Part shown: positions 1 to 6,243 of the stretch, piece after piece
How the letters are laid out: every line of letters starts with the position of its first letter
How positions within the stretch are numbered: the stretch's first letter is position 1
Source: Candidatus Dormiibacter sp.
GTDB taxonomy: Bacteria; Chloroflexota; Dormibacteria; UBA8260
Length of the DNA: 7,031 nucleotides
Direction of reading: 5' to 3'
Assembly (NCBI GenBank): GCA_025450495.1
Contig: JANWHI010000131.1
Location: 1 to 7,031, forward strand
The notes under the pieces: model-generated
Database searches by the model: none
Told to the model about the DNA's origin: nothing
The model's input: the letters and a program-made list of their open reading frames with translations, nothing else
Translations under genes and position numbers: made by a program

Positions 1-16
1 GCCTTTCAGCGGCAGA

Positions 17-784
17 TCAGGTGGGCGCCTTGATGAGCAGCCACACGTACGCCGTGTAGGCCACCAGCGAGCCGAAGGCCACCAGGTAGGCCAGGGACAG
101 GGCCGAGACCAGGCTGATCCTGTCGAGGTGCAGGTTGGGCAGCTCACCGATGATGACCCCGGCGACGAGCAACATGGCGCCGCCGCAGAGCATCTCCATC
201 CCGGTGGCCACCAGCAGGCGCTTGGGCAACGGGCCGCGGGTCGCGTACAGCGATCCGGTCGCCCACGACAGTGGCGACACCAGCACCAGCAGCATGTGAC
301 CGGGGTCGGCGGCACCGCCTCCGGGGCGGAGCAGAACGGCCGTCCCGAGCAGGCCGACGCCGATGCCGACCACGGCCACGCGGCGCAGACGCTGGCCGAG
401 AAAGAGCGCGCTGAACAAAGCGATGAAGAGAGGGACGGTGGCGACCAGCAGCGCAACCGTTCCAGAGGGGACGAACTGCTCGCCGTAGACGACGCCGCCG
501 TTGCCACCGAGCAACAGCAGGGCGCCGGTGACCGCGGCAGCGCCCCACTGGCGGCGACCAATCGGATCCCTCGCGCGGGCGTTGCTCATGCGAGTGGTGA
601 TGGCCAGGAGGATCGTGCCGGCGGCAATGAAGCGAATGCCCGCCATCAGCAGGGGCGGGATGGTCTCCGACGCCAGGCGGATGAACAGGTACGTGCTGCC
701 CCAGATGACATACACGATGGCGAAGGCACCGATCACCCGGCCGCCCAGGCGATGGACGACGGTGGATCGAGCCAGGGTGGTCAC
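17..784 (-). CDS. EamA-family (DMT superfamily) membrane transporter, C-terminally short
   Basis: Inner-membrane transporter of the drug/metabolite transporter superfamily, which usually exports small metabolites or amino-acid-like compounds; the substrate cannot be told from sequence. The 255-residue product opens with the EamA hallmark helix (about residues 17-38, containing IWGSTYLFIRLA), followed by helices near 41-65, 80-104, 108-129, 135-154, 161-183, 190-213 and 224-251. The first repeat is complete, with five helices. The second has only about three: family members of roughly 290-310 residues continue after the WLL segment into two more helices, but here a TGA follows KAPT. The start is a GTG at 784. 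An in-frame TGA two codons upstream excludes a longer protein. A TAGGGT box lies 8 nt upstream and no Shine-Dalgarno is visible, so leaderless translation is likely. It is divergent from the dehydrogenase. The family call is firm; whether the protein is functional is doubtful. Confidence 0.88.
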   Translation of the reverse strand: MTTLARSTVVHRLGGRVIGAFAIVYVIWGSTYLFIRLASETIPPLLMAGIRFIAAGTILLAITTRMSNARARDPIGRRQWGAAAVTGALLLLGGNGGVVYGEQFVPSGTVALLVATVPLFIALFSALFLGQRLRRVAVVGIGVGLLGTAVLLRPGGGAADPGHMLLVLVSPLSWATGSLYATRGPLPKRLLVATGMEMLCGGAMLLVAGVIIGELPNLHLDRISLVSALSLAYLVAFGSLVAYTAYVWLLIKAPT

Positions 785-792
785 TTCCGGTC

Positions 793-798
793 ACCCTA
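793..798 (-). promoter_or_regulatory. Putative -10 element for the EamA transporter gene
   Basis: On the minus strand this reads TAGGGT, matching TANNNT, and is followed by 8 nt and then the GTG start. This spacing puts the transcription start at or next to the start codon, as in leaderless genes. No clear -35 box is visible. Confidence 0.4.
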
Positions 799-838
799 CG
801 GCATCGACGCGCGGCGACGGAGTCGTGGACGGCACCCC

Positions 839-844
839 TACCAT
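839..844 (+). promoter_or_regulatory. Putative -10 element for the gabD1-deacetylase pair
   Basis: TACCAT matches the TANNNT -10 pattern. It predicts transcription starting near 851 and a leader of about 15 nt that holds a good Shine-Dalgarno (GGAGG, 854-858). No TTGACA-like -35 is evident. The box sits inside a short inverted repeat, CACCC (833-837) and GGGTG (846-850), which could be an operator. Confidence 0.4.
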
Positions 845-853
845 CGGGTGTCT

Positions 854-858
854 GGAGG
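854..858 (+). promoter_or_regulatory. Ribosome binding site deciding the dehydrogenase start
   Basis: GGAGG lies 7 nt before the ATG at 866. This picks 866 over the open frame that runs upstream antisense to the transporter gene, and over the in-frame ATG at 887. Confidence 0.75.
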
Positions 859-865
859 ACGTGAG

Positions 866-2284
866 ATGGCGGTTCAGGTACAGGCGATGCGCTCCGTCAA
901 CCCCGCGACGGAGGAGCAGATCGCAACCTATCCCGTGCACACCGAGCACGACATCGATGCCGCACTCGATCGCGCGCTGGCGCGCCGGGAGGGATGGCGG
1001 GCGACGCCCATCGAGGACCGGTGCCGGCTGGTGGCCGCGGTCGGCGGCATCCTCCGGCAGCGCCTCGACTCGCTGGCCGCGTTGATCACTGCGGAGATGG
1101 GTAAGACCATCGCCGAGGCGCGCGCCGAGGTCGAGAAATGCGCGTTCGCGTGTGACTGGTTCGCGGACCACGCGGCCGGTTTCCTGGCTGACGAGGCCGC
1201 CCCGAGCGACAGTCCGCGCAGCTTCGTCGCGTTCGAGCCGCTGGGCACGGTGTTTGCCGGGATGCCCTGGAACTTCCCGCTCTGGCAGGTGTTCCGCTTT
1301 GCGGCGCCGGGGCTCTGTGCGGGCAACTGCGGGGTGCTCAAGCACGCCAGCAACGTCAGCGGATGCGCGCTCGCCATCGGTGAGGTGTTCAGGGAAGCCG
1401 GCGTCCCCGACGGTGTCTTCGAGGTGCTGCTCATCCCCAACCAGCGCGTCGCCGCGGTCATCGAGGACCCGCGCATCAACGCCGTCACCCTGACGGGCAG
1501 CACGGCTGCCGGGCGGAGCGTCGCCGCAGCGGCAGGGAAGAGCCTCAAGCCGGCCGTGCTGGAGCTGGGCGGATCGGACGCTTTCATCGTCCTCGAGGAC
1601 GCCGACCTCGAGGAGGCCGCAACCGTCGCCGCCAGGTCGCGTTTCCAGAACGCCGGCCAGAGTTGTATCTCGGCGAAGCGATTCATCGTCGTCGACAGCG
1701 TTGCCGCCGAGTTCGAGGAGCTGCTCGTCGAACGAGCCCTGGCGATGGTGGTCGGAGACCCAACGCGAGACTCGGTGACCATGGGTCCGCTGGCGCGCGG
1801 CGATCTTCGAGACGCCATCGAGCGCCAGCTCCGGGAGTCGCTGGCGATGGGCGCCACGCTGCGCTGCGGTGGCACACGTCCGGAGGGCCGCGGCTACTAC
1901 TTCACCCCCGCCGTGGTGACCGGATGCACCGCGGAGATGCCCGCTTTCCGCGAGGAGACATTCGGTCCGCTTGCCGCGGTCATGCGCGTCCATTCCGCCG
2001 ATGCGGCGATCGCGGCGGCGAACAACTCGGATTTCGGGCTCGGCGGCAACATCTGGACGCGTGACGAGGAGAGGGGCCTGTCGCTGGCGCGGCGCATGGA
2101 GAGCGGTGGTGTGTTCGTCAACGGCATGACCCACTCCGATCCGCGCATTCCCTTCGGTGGCGTCAAGGAAAGTGGCTACGGCCGCGAGCTCGCCGGCTTC
2201 GGCATTCGCGAGTTCGTCAACGTCAAAACGATCTGGTTGCCGCAAAAGGGTGCTGGGAGCGCAGCGGGTATCCTGACCGAGTGA
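866..2284 (+). CDS. gabD1: Succinate-semialdehyde dehydrogenase, GabD1/Sad-like aldehyde dehydrogenase
   Basis: Cytosolic NAD(P)-dependent aldehyde dehydrogenase of 472 residues, predicted to oxidise succinate semialdehyde to succinate (GABA or bypass entry to the TCA cycle). Visible catalytic parts are the MPWNFPLWQ motif with oxyanion Asn136, cofactor-contact Lys159 in LKHASNV, the Rossmann GSTAAG from Gly211, general-base Glu233 in LELGGSD, nucleophile Cys267 in GQSCISAKRF, and EETFGP at 363-368. The LKHASNV, NGMT and PFGGVKESGYGREL segments, as I recall them, match the mycobacterial GabD1 / E. coli Sad clade rather than the classical GabD clade, which would favour NADP. Length is normal. 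The ATG at 866 has a strong Shine-Dalgarno; the open frame further upstream is antisense to the transporter. Its TGA overlaps the GTG of the deacetylase gene, so the two are probably co-translated. Family certain; exact aldehyde inferred. Confidence 0.93.
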   Translation: MAVQVQAMRSVNPATEEQIATYPVHTEHDIDAALDRALARREGWRATPIEDRCRLVAAVGGILRQRLDSLAALITAEMGKTIAEARAEVEKCAFACDWFADHAAGFLADEAAPSDSPRSFVAFEPLGTVFAGMPWNFPLWQVFRFAAPGLCAGNCGVLKHASNVSGCALAIGEVFREAGVPDGVFEVLLIPNQRVAAVIEDPRINAVTLTGSTAAGRSVAAAAGKSLKPAVLELGGSDAFIVLEDADLEEAATVAARSRFQNAGQSCISAKRFIVVDSVAAEFEELLVERALAMVVGDPTRDSVTMGPLARGDLRDAIERQLRESLAMGATLRCGGTRPEGRGYYFTPAVVTGCTAEMPAFREETFGPLAAVMRVHSADAAIAAANNSDFGLGGNIWTRDEERGLSLARRMESGGVFVNGMTHSDPRIPFGGVKESGYGRELAGFGIREFVNVKTIWLPQKGAGSAAGILTE

Positions 2285-3267
2285 GCCGTACCCGCTTCCG
2301 TGTACGTCCCAGCTCCCGCCGATTCATCGGCCTGATGATCGTTCTGGCGCTGGGCCTGCTGTCCGCTAGCGCAGCACCCCTGATTTCGCCGCCGCACCTC
2401 GCCCCGTCGTCGGACGTCCCGGACGTCGTCAGCGTTCCCAACTCGGCCGCGGAGCTGCCGCCGGCGAGCTACCCGCCGGGTCTCATCACCGTGGTGGCGC
2501 CGAGCGGCGCGCTCACCATCCCCATCCTCCTCTACCACTACGTGCTCCCGGTGTCGCCGAGCTCGCGCGATGTCACGCTCTTCAATCTGTCGATCTCGCC
2601 CGCGATGTTCGCTCGGCAGATGGCTCTCCTACACGTCGAGGGAGCCACGCCCATCAGCCCGGCAATGCTGATGCAGGCGCTGGCCGGCGAGCGGGCTCTG
2701 CCACCGCATCCCGTGATGCTGACGTTCGACGACGGCTATACGGACTTCGCCACCGCCGCCGCGCCCGTGCTGCTCAGGTACGGGTTCGTCGCCACGGACT
2801 ACGTGGTCAGTGGATTCGTCGGCCACTCCGGGTACATGACCGCGGCACAGGTGAGGCGGATGGACGCAGAGGGGCTGGTCATCGGTTCACACACCATGCA
2901 CCACCTCGACCTGGCCACCGTCTCGCCGGCGGTGGCGCTGGCGGAGATCGACGGTGGCAAGGTGGCGCTGGAGCAGCTACTCGGCCATCGCGTCCTCGAC
3001 TTCGCCTACCCGTATGGAGGCTTTGACAGTGCGGTCGTGCAGCTGGTGCGCGCCGCCGGGTTCCGCGACGCGGTGACAACGATGGGCGGCGACACGCAGA
3101 CGCTCGTCGGCGCCTTCGTGCTGCACCGCACGCACATCGGTGGTGCGCTGAGCCTGGCGAGCTTCGCTGCCCGCGCCGGCCTCCCGCCGCCGACCGCCGC
3201 GCAGCTGGTGGCGATCGACCGCGCTCCCGCGCGGCTTGCGTGGCTGGCCTCTCGGCTTGCCAACTGA
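2281..3267 (+). CDS. Secreted NodB-type polysaccharide deacetylase
   Basis: Predicted metal-dependent N- or O-deacetylase (carbohydrate esterase 4 fold) acting on peptidoglycan or an exopolysaccharide outside the membrane. The 328-residue product has an arginine-rich start (residues 3-14), a hydrophobic segment (15-28) and an ASA-AP-like cleavage site near 29-33; the SRRFIG stretch only weakly resembles a Tat signal. A low-complexity linker leads to the ILLYHYV motif (82-88) seen in PgaB/IcaB-like deacetylases. The NodB motifs follow: TFDDGY with Asp150 (base) and Asp151 (metal), His204 and His208 in SHTMHH, FAYPYG at 241-246, and LHRT with His282. All key residues are present. The GTG start overlaps the dehydrogenase stop (GTGA), implying translational coupling. 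It ends 3 nt before the stop of the convergent small gene. The substrate is unknown. Confidence 0.9.
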   Translation: MSRTRFRVRPSSRRFIGLMIVLALGLLSASAAPLISPPHLAPSSDVPDVVSVPNSAAELPPASYPPGLITVVAPSGALTIPILLYHYVLPVSPSSRDVTLFNLSISPAMFARQMALLHVEGATPISPAMLMQALAGERALPPHPVMLTFDDGYTDFATAAAPVLLRYGFVATDYVVSGFVGHSGYMTAAQVRRMDAEGLVIGSHTMHHLDLATVSPAVALAEIDGGKVALEQLLGHRVLDFAYPYGGFDSAVVQLVRAAGFRDAVTTMGGDTQTLVGAFVLHRTHIGGALSLASFAARAGLPPPTAAQLVAIDRAPARLAWLASRLAN

Positions 3268-3270
3268 GCG

Positions 3271-3459
3271 TCAGCCGGGTCGAACCGGGCGCGGGGTACC
3301 CGGGTCGTATCCCGAGCAGGTGATCACCGGCAGTCGCGGGTAGCGCGGGAAAGCCGGCTCGGACTCGGCGCGCGCGCACATCCAGAATTGCGAGCGCGCC
3401 CCGCGAACCGTGCGGGCGTGCTCACAGGTCGCGCAGAGACCGGGCCTTGCTTGCGACAC
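3271..3459 (-). CDS. Small four-cysteine (zinc-ribbon-like) protein
   Basis: A 62-residue product starting at GTG 3459, partly inside the 3' end of the phosphatase gene (38-nt overlap, different frame). It has Cys9-x2-Cys12 followed by EHAR, an aromatic FWMC with Cys28, the segment FPRYPRLPV at 37-45, and Cys48 in TCSGYDP. The four spaced cysteines suggest a zinc-binding fold. The order CxxC, C, FPxYPxLPV, CxGY resembles a family of tiny hypothetical proteins I recall from several bacterial phyla; I cannot confirm that here and assign no function. The phosphatase stop lies at 3422-3424, so the conserved region is almost wholly outside that gene and fills what would otherwise be a 154-nt gap. 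There is no good Shine-Dalgarno, so coupling to the phosphatase gene is likely. A GTG at 3495 is the alternative start. Confidence 0.65.
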   Translation of the reverse strand: MSQARPGLCATCEHARTVRGARSQFWMCARAESEPAFPRYPRLPVITCSGYDPGTPRPVRPG

Positions 3460-4240
3460 TGCGGTGAGCTCGACGGACGGCCGGACGGGAAGCACTGACG
3501 ACCCGGCGCGGGAGCCGGCTGAGGGCCATGCGTGCCGGGAAAGCCCCGGCGTTCTGGAATCGCTCGACGGGCCAGCCCCGCTGCGCGGCCGCCGCCGCCA
3601 GCGCTCGATCCGGGTTGACACAGACGGGGTTGCCGACCTCGCTGAGCATGGCCAGGTCGCTGACGAAGCTGTCGCCGTACGCGTACGACGTCGTCAGGTC
3701 GACGTTGTTGACCTCGGCGAGGTCGCGCACGGCTGCCGCTTTGGCTTCGCCGTGGCAGAAACGGATGATGCGGCCGGTGTAGCGCCCGTTGCGCAGCTCC
3801 GCATCGGTGGCAGCGACTCCGTCGACACCGAGGAGGTTGCCAAGCTCGCTGATGAACTCACGAGGCGAGGACGACACCAGGAAGACGAGGTCGCCGCGCG
3901 TCCGGTGCCACTCGATCCGCGCGCTCGCCTCCGCGTAGACCCGCGGAAGCACGTAGAGGGGAATGGTGCGGTGCCCGAAACTCTGTAGCCGTCCCGCCTC
4001 GATGCCTTCGACGAGCGCCCCGACACCGCGGACCGCCTCGCGGATCTGCGTCTCATCGAAGCCGTAGAGGCTGAAGCGTGCCTGCGTGAGCAGCGAATGG
4101 AGCATGGCGCGGGTCGGCAGCAGGCCGGCGCGTCGCATCGGCCGCGCGACGTGGAGCAACGACGAGCCGCGCAGCAGCGTGCGATCGACATCGAAGAACG
4201 CGGCCCGGCGACGGGCGGGCCTGGTCTGCTCGTCTACCAT
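3422..4240 (-). CDS. HAD-IB family (SerB-like) phosphatase
   Basis: Cytoplasmic haloacid-dehalogenase-superfamily hydrolase, subfamily IB (the phosphoserine phosphatase-like group), 272 residues from the ATG at 4240. All four HAD motifs are visible: FFDVDRTLL with nucleophile Asp17 and Asp19; LVSSSP with Ser123; Lys167 in HGEAKAAAV; and AYGDSFVSD with Asp190 and Asp195. Residues 30-105 form the helical cap. The last 35 residues are very rich in arginine and serine. The substrate is unknown; this subgroup includes phosphatases of phosphoserine and of phosphorylated lipid or alcohol intermediates. Start choice is uncertain: no Shine-Dalgarno precedes 4240, while an in-frame GTG at 4282 (14 extra residues) sits 7 nt after a TAGACT box and may be the leaderless start. 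The longer version would overlap the divergent methyltransferase gene. The four-cysteine gene follows downstream. Confidence 0.9.
   Translation of the reverse strand: MVDEQTRPARRRAAFFDVDRTLLRGSSLLHVARPMRRAGLLPTRAMLHSLLTQARFSLYGFDETQIREAVRGVGALVEGIEAGRLQSFGHRTIPLYVLPRVYAEASARIEWHRTRGDLVFLVSSSPREFISELGNLLGVDGVAATDAELRNGRYTGRIIRFCHGEAKAAAVRDLAEVNNVDLTTSYAYGDSFVSDLAMLSEVGNPVCVNPDRALAAAAAQRGWPVERFQNAGAFPARMALSRLPRRVVSASRPAVRRAHRSVASKARSLRDL
4235..4240 (+). promoter_or_regulatory. Putative -10 element for the PrmC-like/esterase pair
   Basis: TACCAT followed by 7 nt and the ATG at 4248 fits a leaderless promoter. The hexamer includes the bases that encode the ATG of the divergent phosphatase gene (CAT, 4238-4240). 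Confidence 0.4.
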
Positions 4241-4247
4241 GCGCGGG

Positions 4248-5168
4248 ATGTCCGCTGTTGCGAGCCGCGCTGCGGTCTCCACGCCAGCCAGTCTACGGGC
4301 CACCGGTGAAGATCTGCTGTCCGCGGCAGAGCAACGGATCTCCCGGTCGCGCAACATCGAGCACTGGCAGCCCGGCCTGGCGCGATGGGATGCCGAGGTC
4401 CTGCTCGCCCATGTCCTCGATGTCGAACCCGACGATGACAATCTTGCCGAGTACCAGGTGAGCAAGTCGCAGCGGCGGCAATTCAAGGCGCTCGTCGAGC
4501 GCAGGTTGACCGGAGAGCCGGTCAACTACATCACCGGTCATTTCACGTTCTGCGGGCTGAGACTGATGGTACGGCCAGGGGTTTTCTCGCCACGAACCTC
4601 CAGCGAGCTGGTGGTGGAGCACGCGGTGCGCGCGCTGCGGCGGCGGCGTGGCCGGCGCGTGGGGGTCGATGTGGCCACCGGTTCGGGCGCGATGGCGCTG
4701 GCCATCGGAGCGCAGGTGCGCGGCAGCGAGGTGTGGGCGCTGGACATCTCGCCGAAGGCGGTCAAGCTCGGTCGGGCAAACGCCCGGCAACTGGGGCTGC
4801 ACAACGTGGCGTTCGCGGTCAGCGACATGCTCGGGGAGCTGCCCTCGAGCCTGCGCGGCGAGGTGGACGTTTTCACCATCCACCCGCCGTACGTGGCTCG
4901 CGACGAGGTGCGCAGCCTGCCCGTCGAAGTTCGCAAGTTCGAGCCACGCGGCACCCTGACCGACGGGTCCGAGGACGGTCTCGGCCTGGTGCGCCGCCTC
5001 GCCGCGGACGCACCATCGTGGCTGCGACCCGGAGGGTACGTTCTGGTCGAGATCGCTCCGTACCTGGCGCGGTCGACGGCCACGGTGCTGCGCCGGGTCG
5101 GGCTGCGTGAGGTGCGGTCGAACCGTGACAGCCTCGGGGTCACGCGCGTGGTGGCGGGACGGATGTGA
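4248..5168 (+). CDS. PrmC/HemK-like methyltransferase with HPPY in place of NPPY
   Basis: Class I SAM-dependent methyltransferase of 306 residues with PrmC architecture: a helical N-terminal domain (about 1-90), the linker LTGEPVNYITGHFTFCGL (compare GEPLAYITG in PrmC), then a Rossmann domain. SAM-binding motif I reads DVATGSGAMALA from Asp141, and the acidic residue after strand 2 is Asp166 (ALDISP). PrmC methylates the glutamine of the GGQ loop of release factors through an NPPY motif; here the equivalent is HPPY at 212-215. The normal IPRPETE substrate loop is also altered, to SPRTSSE (114-120). No prfA or Sua5/YwlC gene adjoins it, unlike many true prmC loci. I read it as a divergent paralogue with an uncertain substrate. 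The ATG at 4248 follows a TACCAT box; an in-frame ATG at 4239 is possible. Its TGA overlaps the esterase start. Confidence 0.85.
   Translation: MSAVASRAAVSTPASLRATGEDLLSAAEQRISRSRNIEHWQPGLARWDAEVLLAHVLDVEPDDDNLAEYQVSKSQRRQFKALVERRLTGEPVNYITGHFTFCGLRLMVRPGVFSPRTSSELVVEHAVRALRRRRGRRVGVDVATGSGAMALAIGAQVRGSEVWALDISPKAVKLGRANARQLGLHNVAFAVSDMLGELPSSLRGEVDVFTIHPPYVARDEVRSLPVEVRKFEPRGTLTDGSEDGLGLVRRLAADAPSWLRPGGYVLVEIAPYLARSTATVLRRVGLREVRSNRDSLGVTRVVAGRM
4290..4295 (-). promoter_or_regulatory. Putative -10 element for the HAD phosphatase gene
   Basis: The minus strand reads TAGACT, then 7 nt, then an in-frame GTG at 4282. Transcription would begin at about 4282-4283. That gives either a leaderless 286-residue protein or a 42-nt leader without Shine-Dalgarno before the ATG at 4240. 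The box lies within the 5' coding part of the methyltransferase gene. Confidence 0.35.
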
Positions 5169-6223
5169 GCGAGCGGGCCTTGCAGTCTGTCGGGCCGCCC
5201 TGGCATCGGCCGTTGCGCGGGCGCCTCGACGACCTGGTCATTGACAGCGAGGCGTTGCGCGGCAACCCGCTCGGCGACCCCACCGCCCGCCCGCTGCTGG
5301 TGTACACGCCGCCGTCGGTGGACGATGCGTCAGCGCGGCTGCCGGCGATCTACCTGATCCAGGGTTTCACCGGGCAGGTCGACATGTGGCGCAACCGCAG
5401 TGCCTTCCGCCCCAACGTCATCGAGCTCATCGACGCGCTCTTCAGCGATCCGAGCGTTCCACCCTGCCTGGTGGTGATGGTCGATTGCTGGACGTCGCTC
5501 GGTGGCAGCCAGTTCGTCGACTCCCCCGGCACCGGCCCCTACCACACCTTCCTGTGCGACGAGGTGGTGAGCTTCGTGGATGCGCGCTTCCCCACCCTGG
5601 CCGATCCAGGTCACCGCGCCATCACCGGCAAGTCGAGCGGTGGATACGGCGCGATGATCACGCCGATGCTGCGTCCCGATGTGTTCGGCGCGATGGCCAC
5701 GCACGCAGGCGACGCTCTCTTCGAGCTGTGCTACTGGAAGGACGTGCCCGACGTGGTGCGCGCGCTGCGCGACGAGTACCTCGGGTCGTATGACAGCTTC
5801 CTCGCCGACATCCGCACCCGTCCGATGATGTCGCAGCCCACAGACGCCATCCTCATCAACATGTGGGCGATGGCCGCAGCGTACTCGACCGATGACGACG
5901 GCACCGTGCGGCTGCCGTTCGACGTGCGCAGCGGGCGCATGATCCCAGAGGTGTGGGAGCGGTGGCTGGCCTGCGACCCGGTGCGCATGGTGCCTGGCCA
6001 CGCGGACGCCCTGCGGTCGTTGCGCGCCATCTACATCGACGCCGGGACCCGCGACGAGTGGTTCCTCGAGCTCGGGGCGGTGGCCTTCCGCGACGCGCTC
6101 ACCGCCATCGGCGTCACCGATGCGCATTTCGAGCTGTTCAACGCCGGCCACATGGGCATCGAGTACCGCTACCCGACCGCGATGCGCTACCTCGCCGAGC
6201 ACATGGCCGCGCCGCGACCCTGA
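5165..6223 (+). CDS. Esterase-D/Fes-type alpha/beta hydrolase
   Basis: Predicted serine esterase of the putative-esterase family (alpha/beta-hydrolase fold; relatives include S-formylglutathione hydrolase, enterochelin esterase and mycolyltransferases), 352 residues. The oxyanion region is YLIQGFTG (about 63-70). The nucleophile elbow is GKSSGGYGAM with Ser157. The acid is probably Asp297 in DAGTRDEW, and the catalytic base is His329 in NAGHMG. It has no signal peptide and begins with a polar stretch, so it is probably cytoplasmic, which argues against an antigen-85-like role. An insert of about 80 residues (185-270, including DALFELCYWKDVPD) probably forms a lid. The GTG start overlaps the methyltransferase TGA (GTGA), indicating coupling. 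The substrate is unknown. Confidence 0.87.
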   Translation: MSERALQSVGPPWHRPLRGRLDDLVIDSEALRGNPLGDPTARPLLVYTPPSVDDASARLPAIYLIQGFTGQVDMWRNRSAFRPNVIELIDALFSDPSVPPCLVVMVDCWTSLGGSQFVDSPGTGPYHTFLCDEVVSFVDARFPTLADPGHRAITGKSSGGYGAMITPMLRPDVFGAMATHAGDALFELCYWKDVPDVVRALRDEYLGSYDSFLADIRTRPMMSQPTDAILINMWAMAAAYSTDDDGTVRLPFDVRSGRMIPEVWERWLACDPVRMVPGHADALRSLRAIYIDAGTRDEWFLELGAVAFRDALTAIGVTDAHFELFNAGHMGIEYRYPTAMRYLAEHMAAPRP

Positions 6224-6243
6224 GACTCAGCGCGCCCGCGCGG

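Noticed and set aside
128..865. Open frame continuing upstream of the dehydrogenase to position 128, which would give a 718-residue fusion
   Set aside because: The upstream translation is low-complexity (Gln, His, Gly, Arg, Asp) and exactly antisense to the transporter gene. The Shine-Dalgarno at 854-858 marks the real start at 866.
791..2245. 484-residue minus-strand frame opposite the dehydrogenase
   Set aside because: No recognisable domain; composition rich in Arg, Gly, Ala and His, typical of the mirror frame of a high-GC gene with strong third-position bias.
3292..3304. Palindrome around GGGTACCC as a regulatory site
   Set aside because: It lies inside the small cysteine-protein frame, is 8 bp long without a loop, and has no relation to a promoter.
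4241..4525. Upstream extension of the phosphatase frame to position 4525
   Set aside because: It lies antisense to clear PrmC-like coding sequence, and its residues look like shadow translation. Only the short extension to GTG 4282 has a promoter argument.
5330..6202. 290-residue minus-strand frame opposite the esterase
   Set aside because: A His/Val/Gly/Ala-rich translation with no motif or hydrophobic pattern; the plus-strand esterase has a full catalytic triad.
6224..6243. GC-rich CGCG-CCCG-CGCG hairpin between convergent genes as a terminator
   Set aside because: The stem is only 4 bp and no T-run follows on either strand; CG-rich self-complementarity is expected by chance here.
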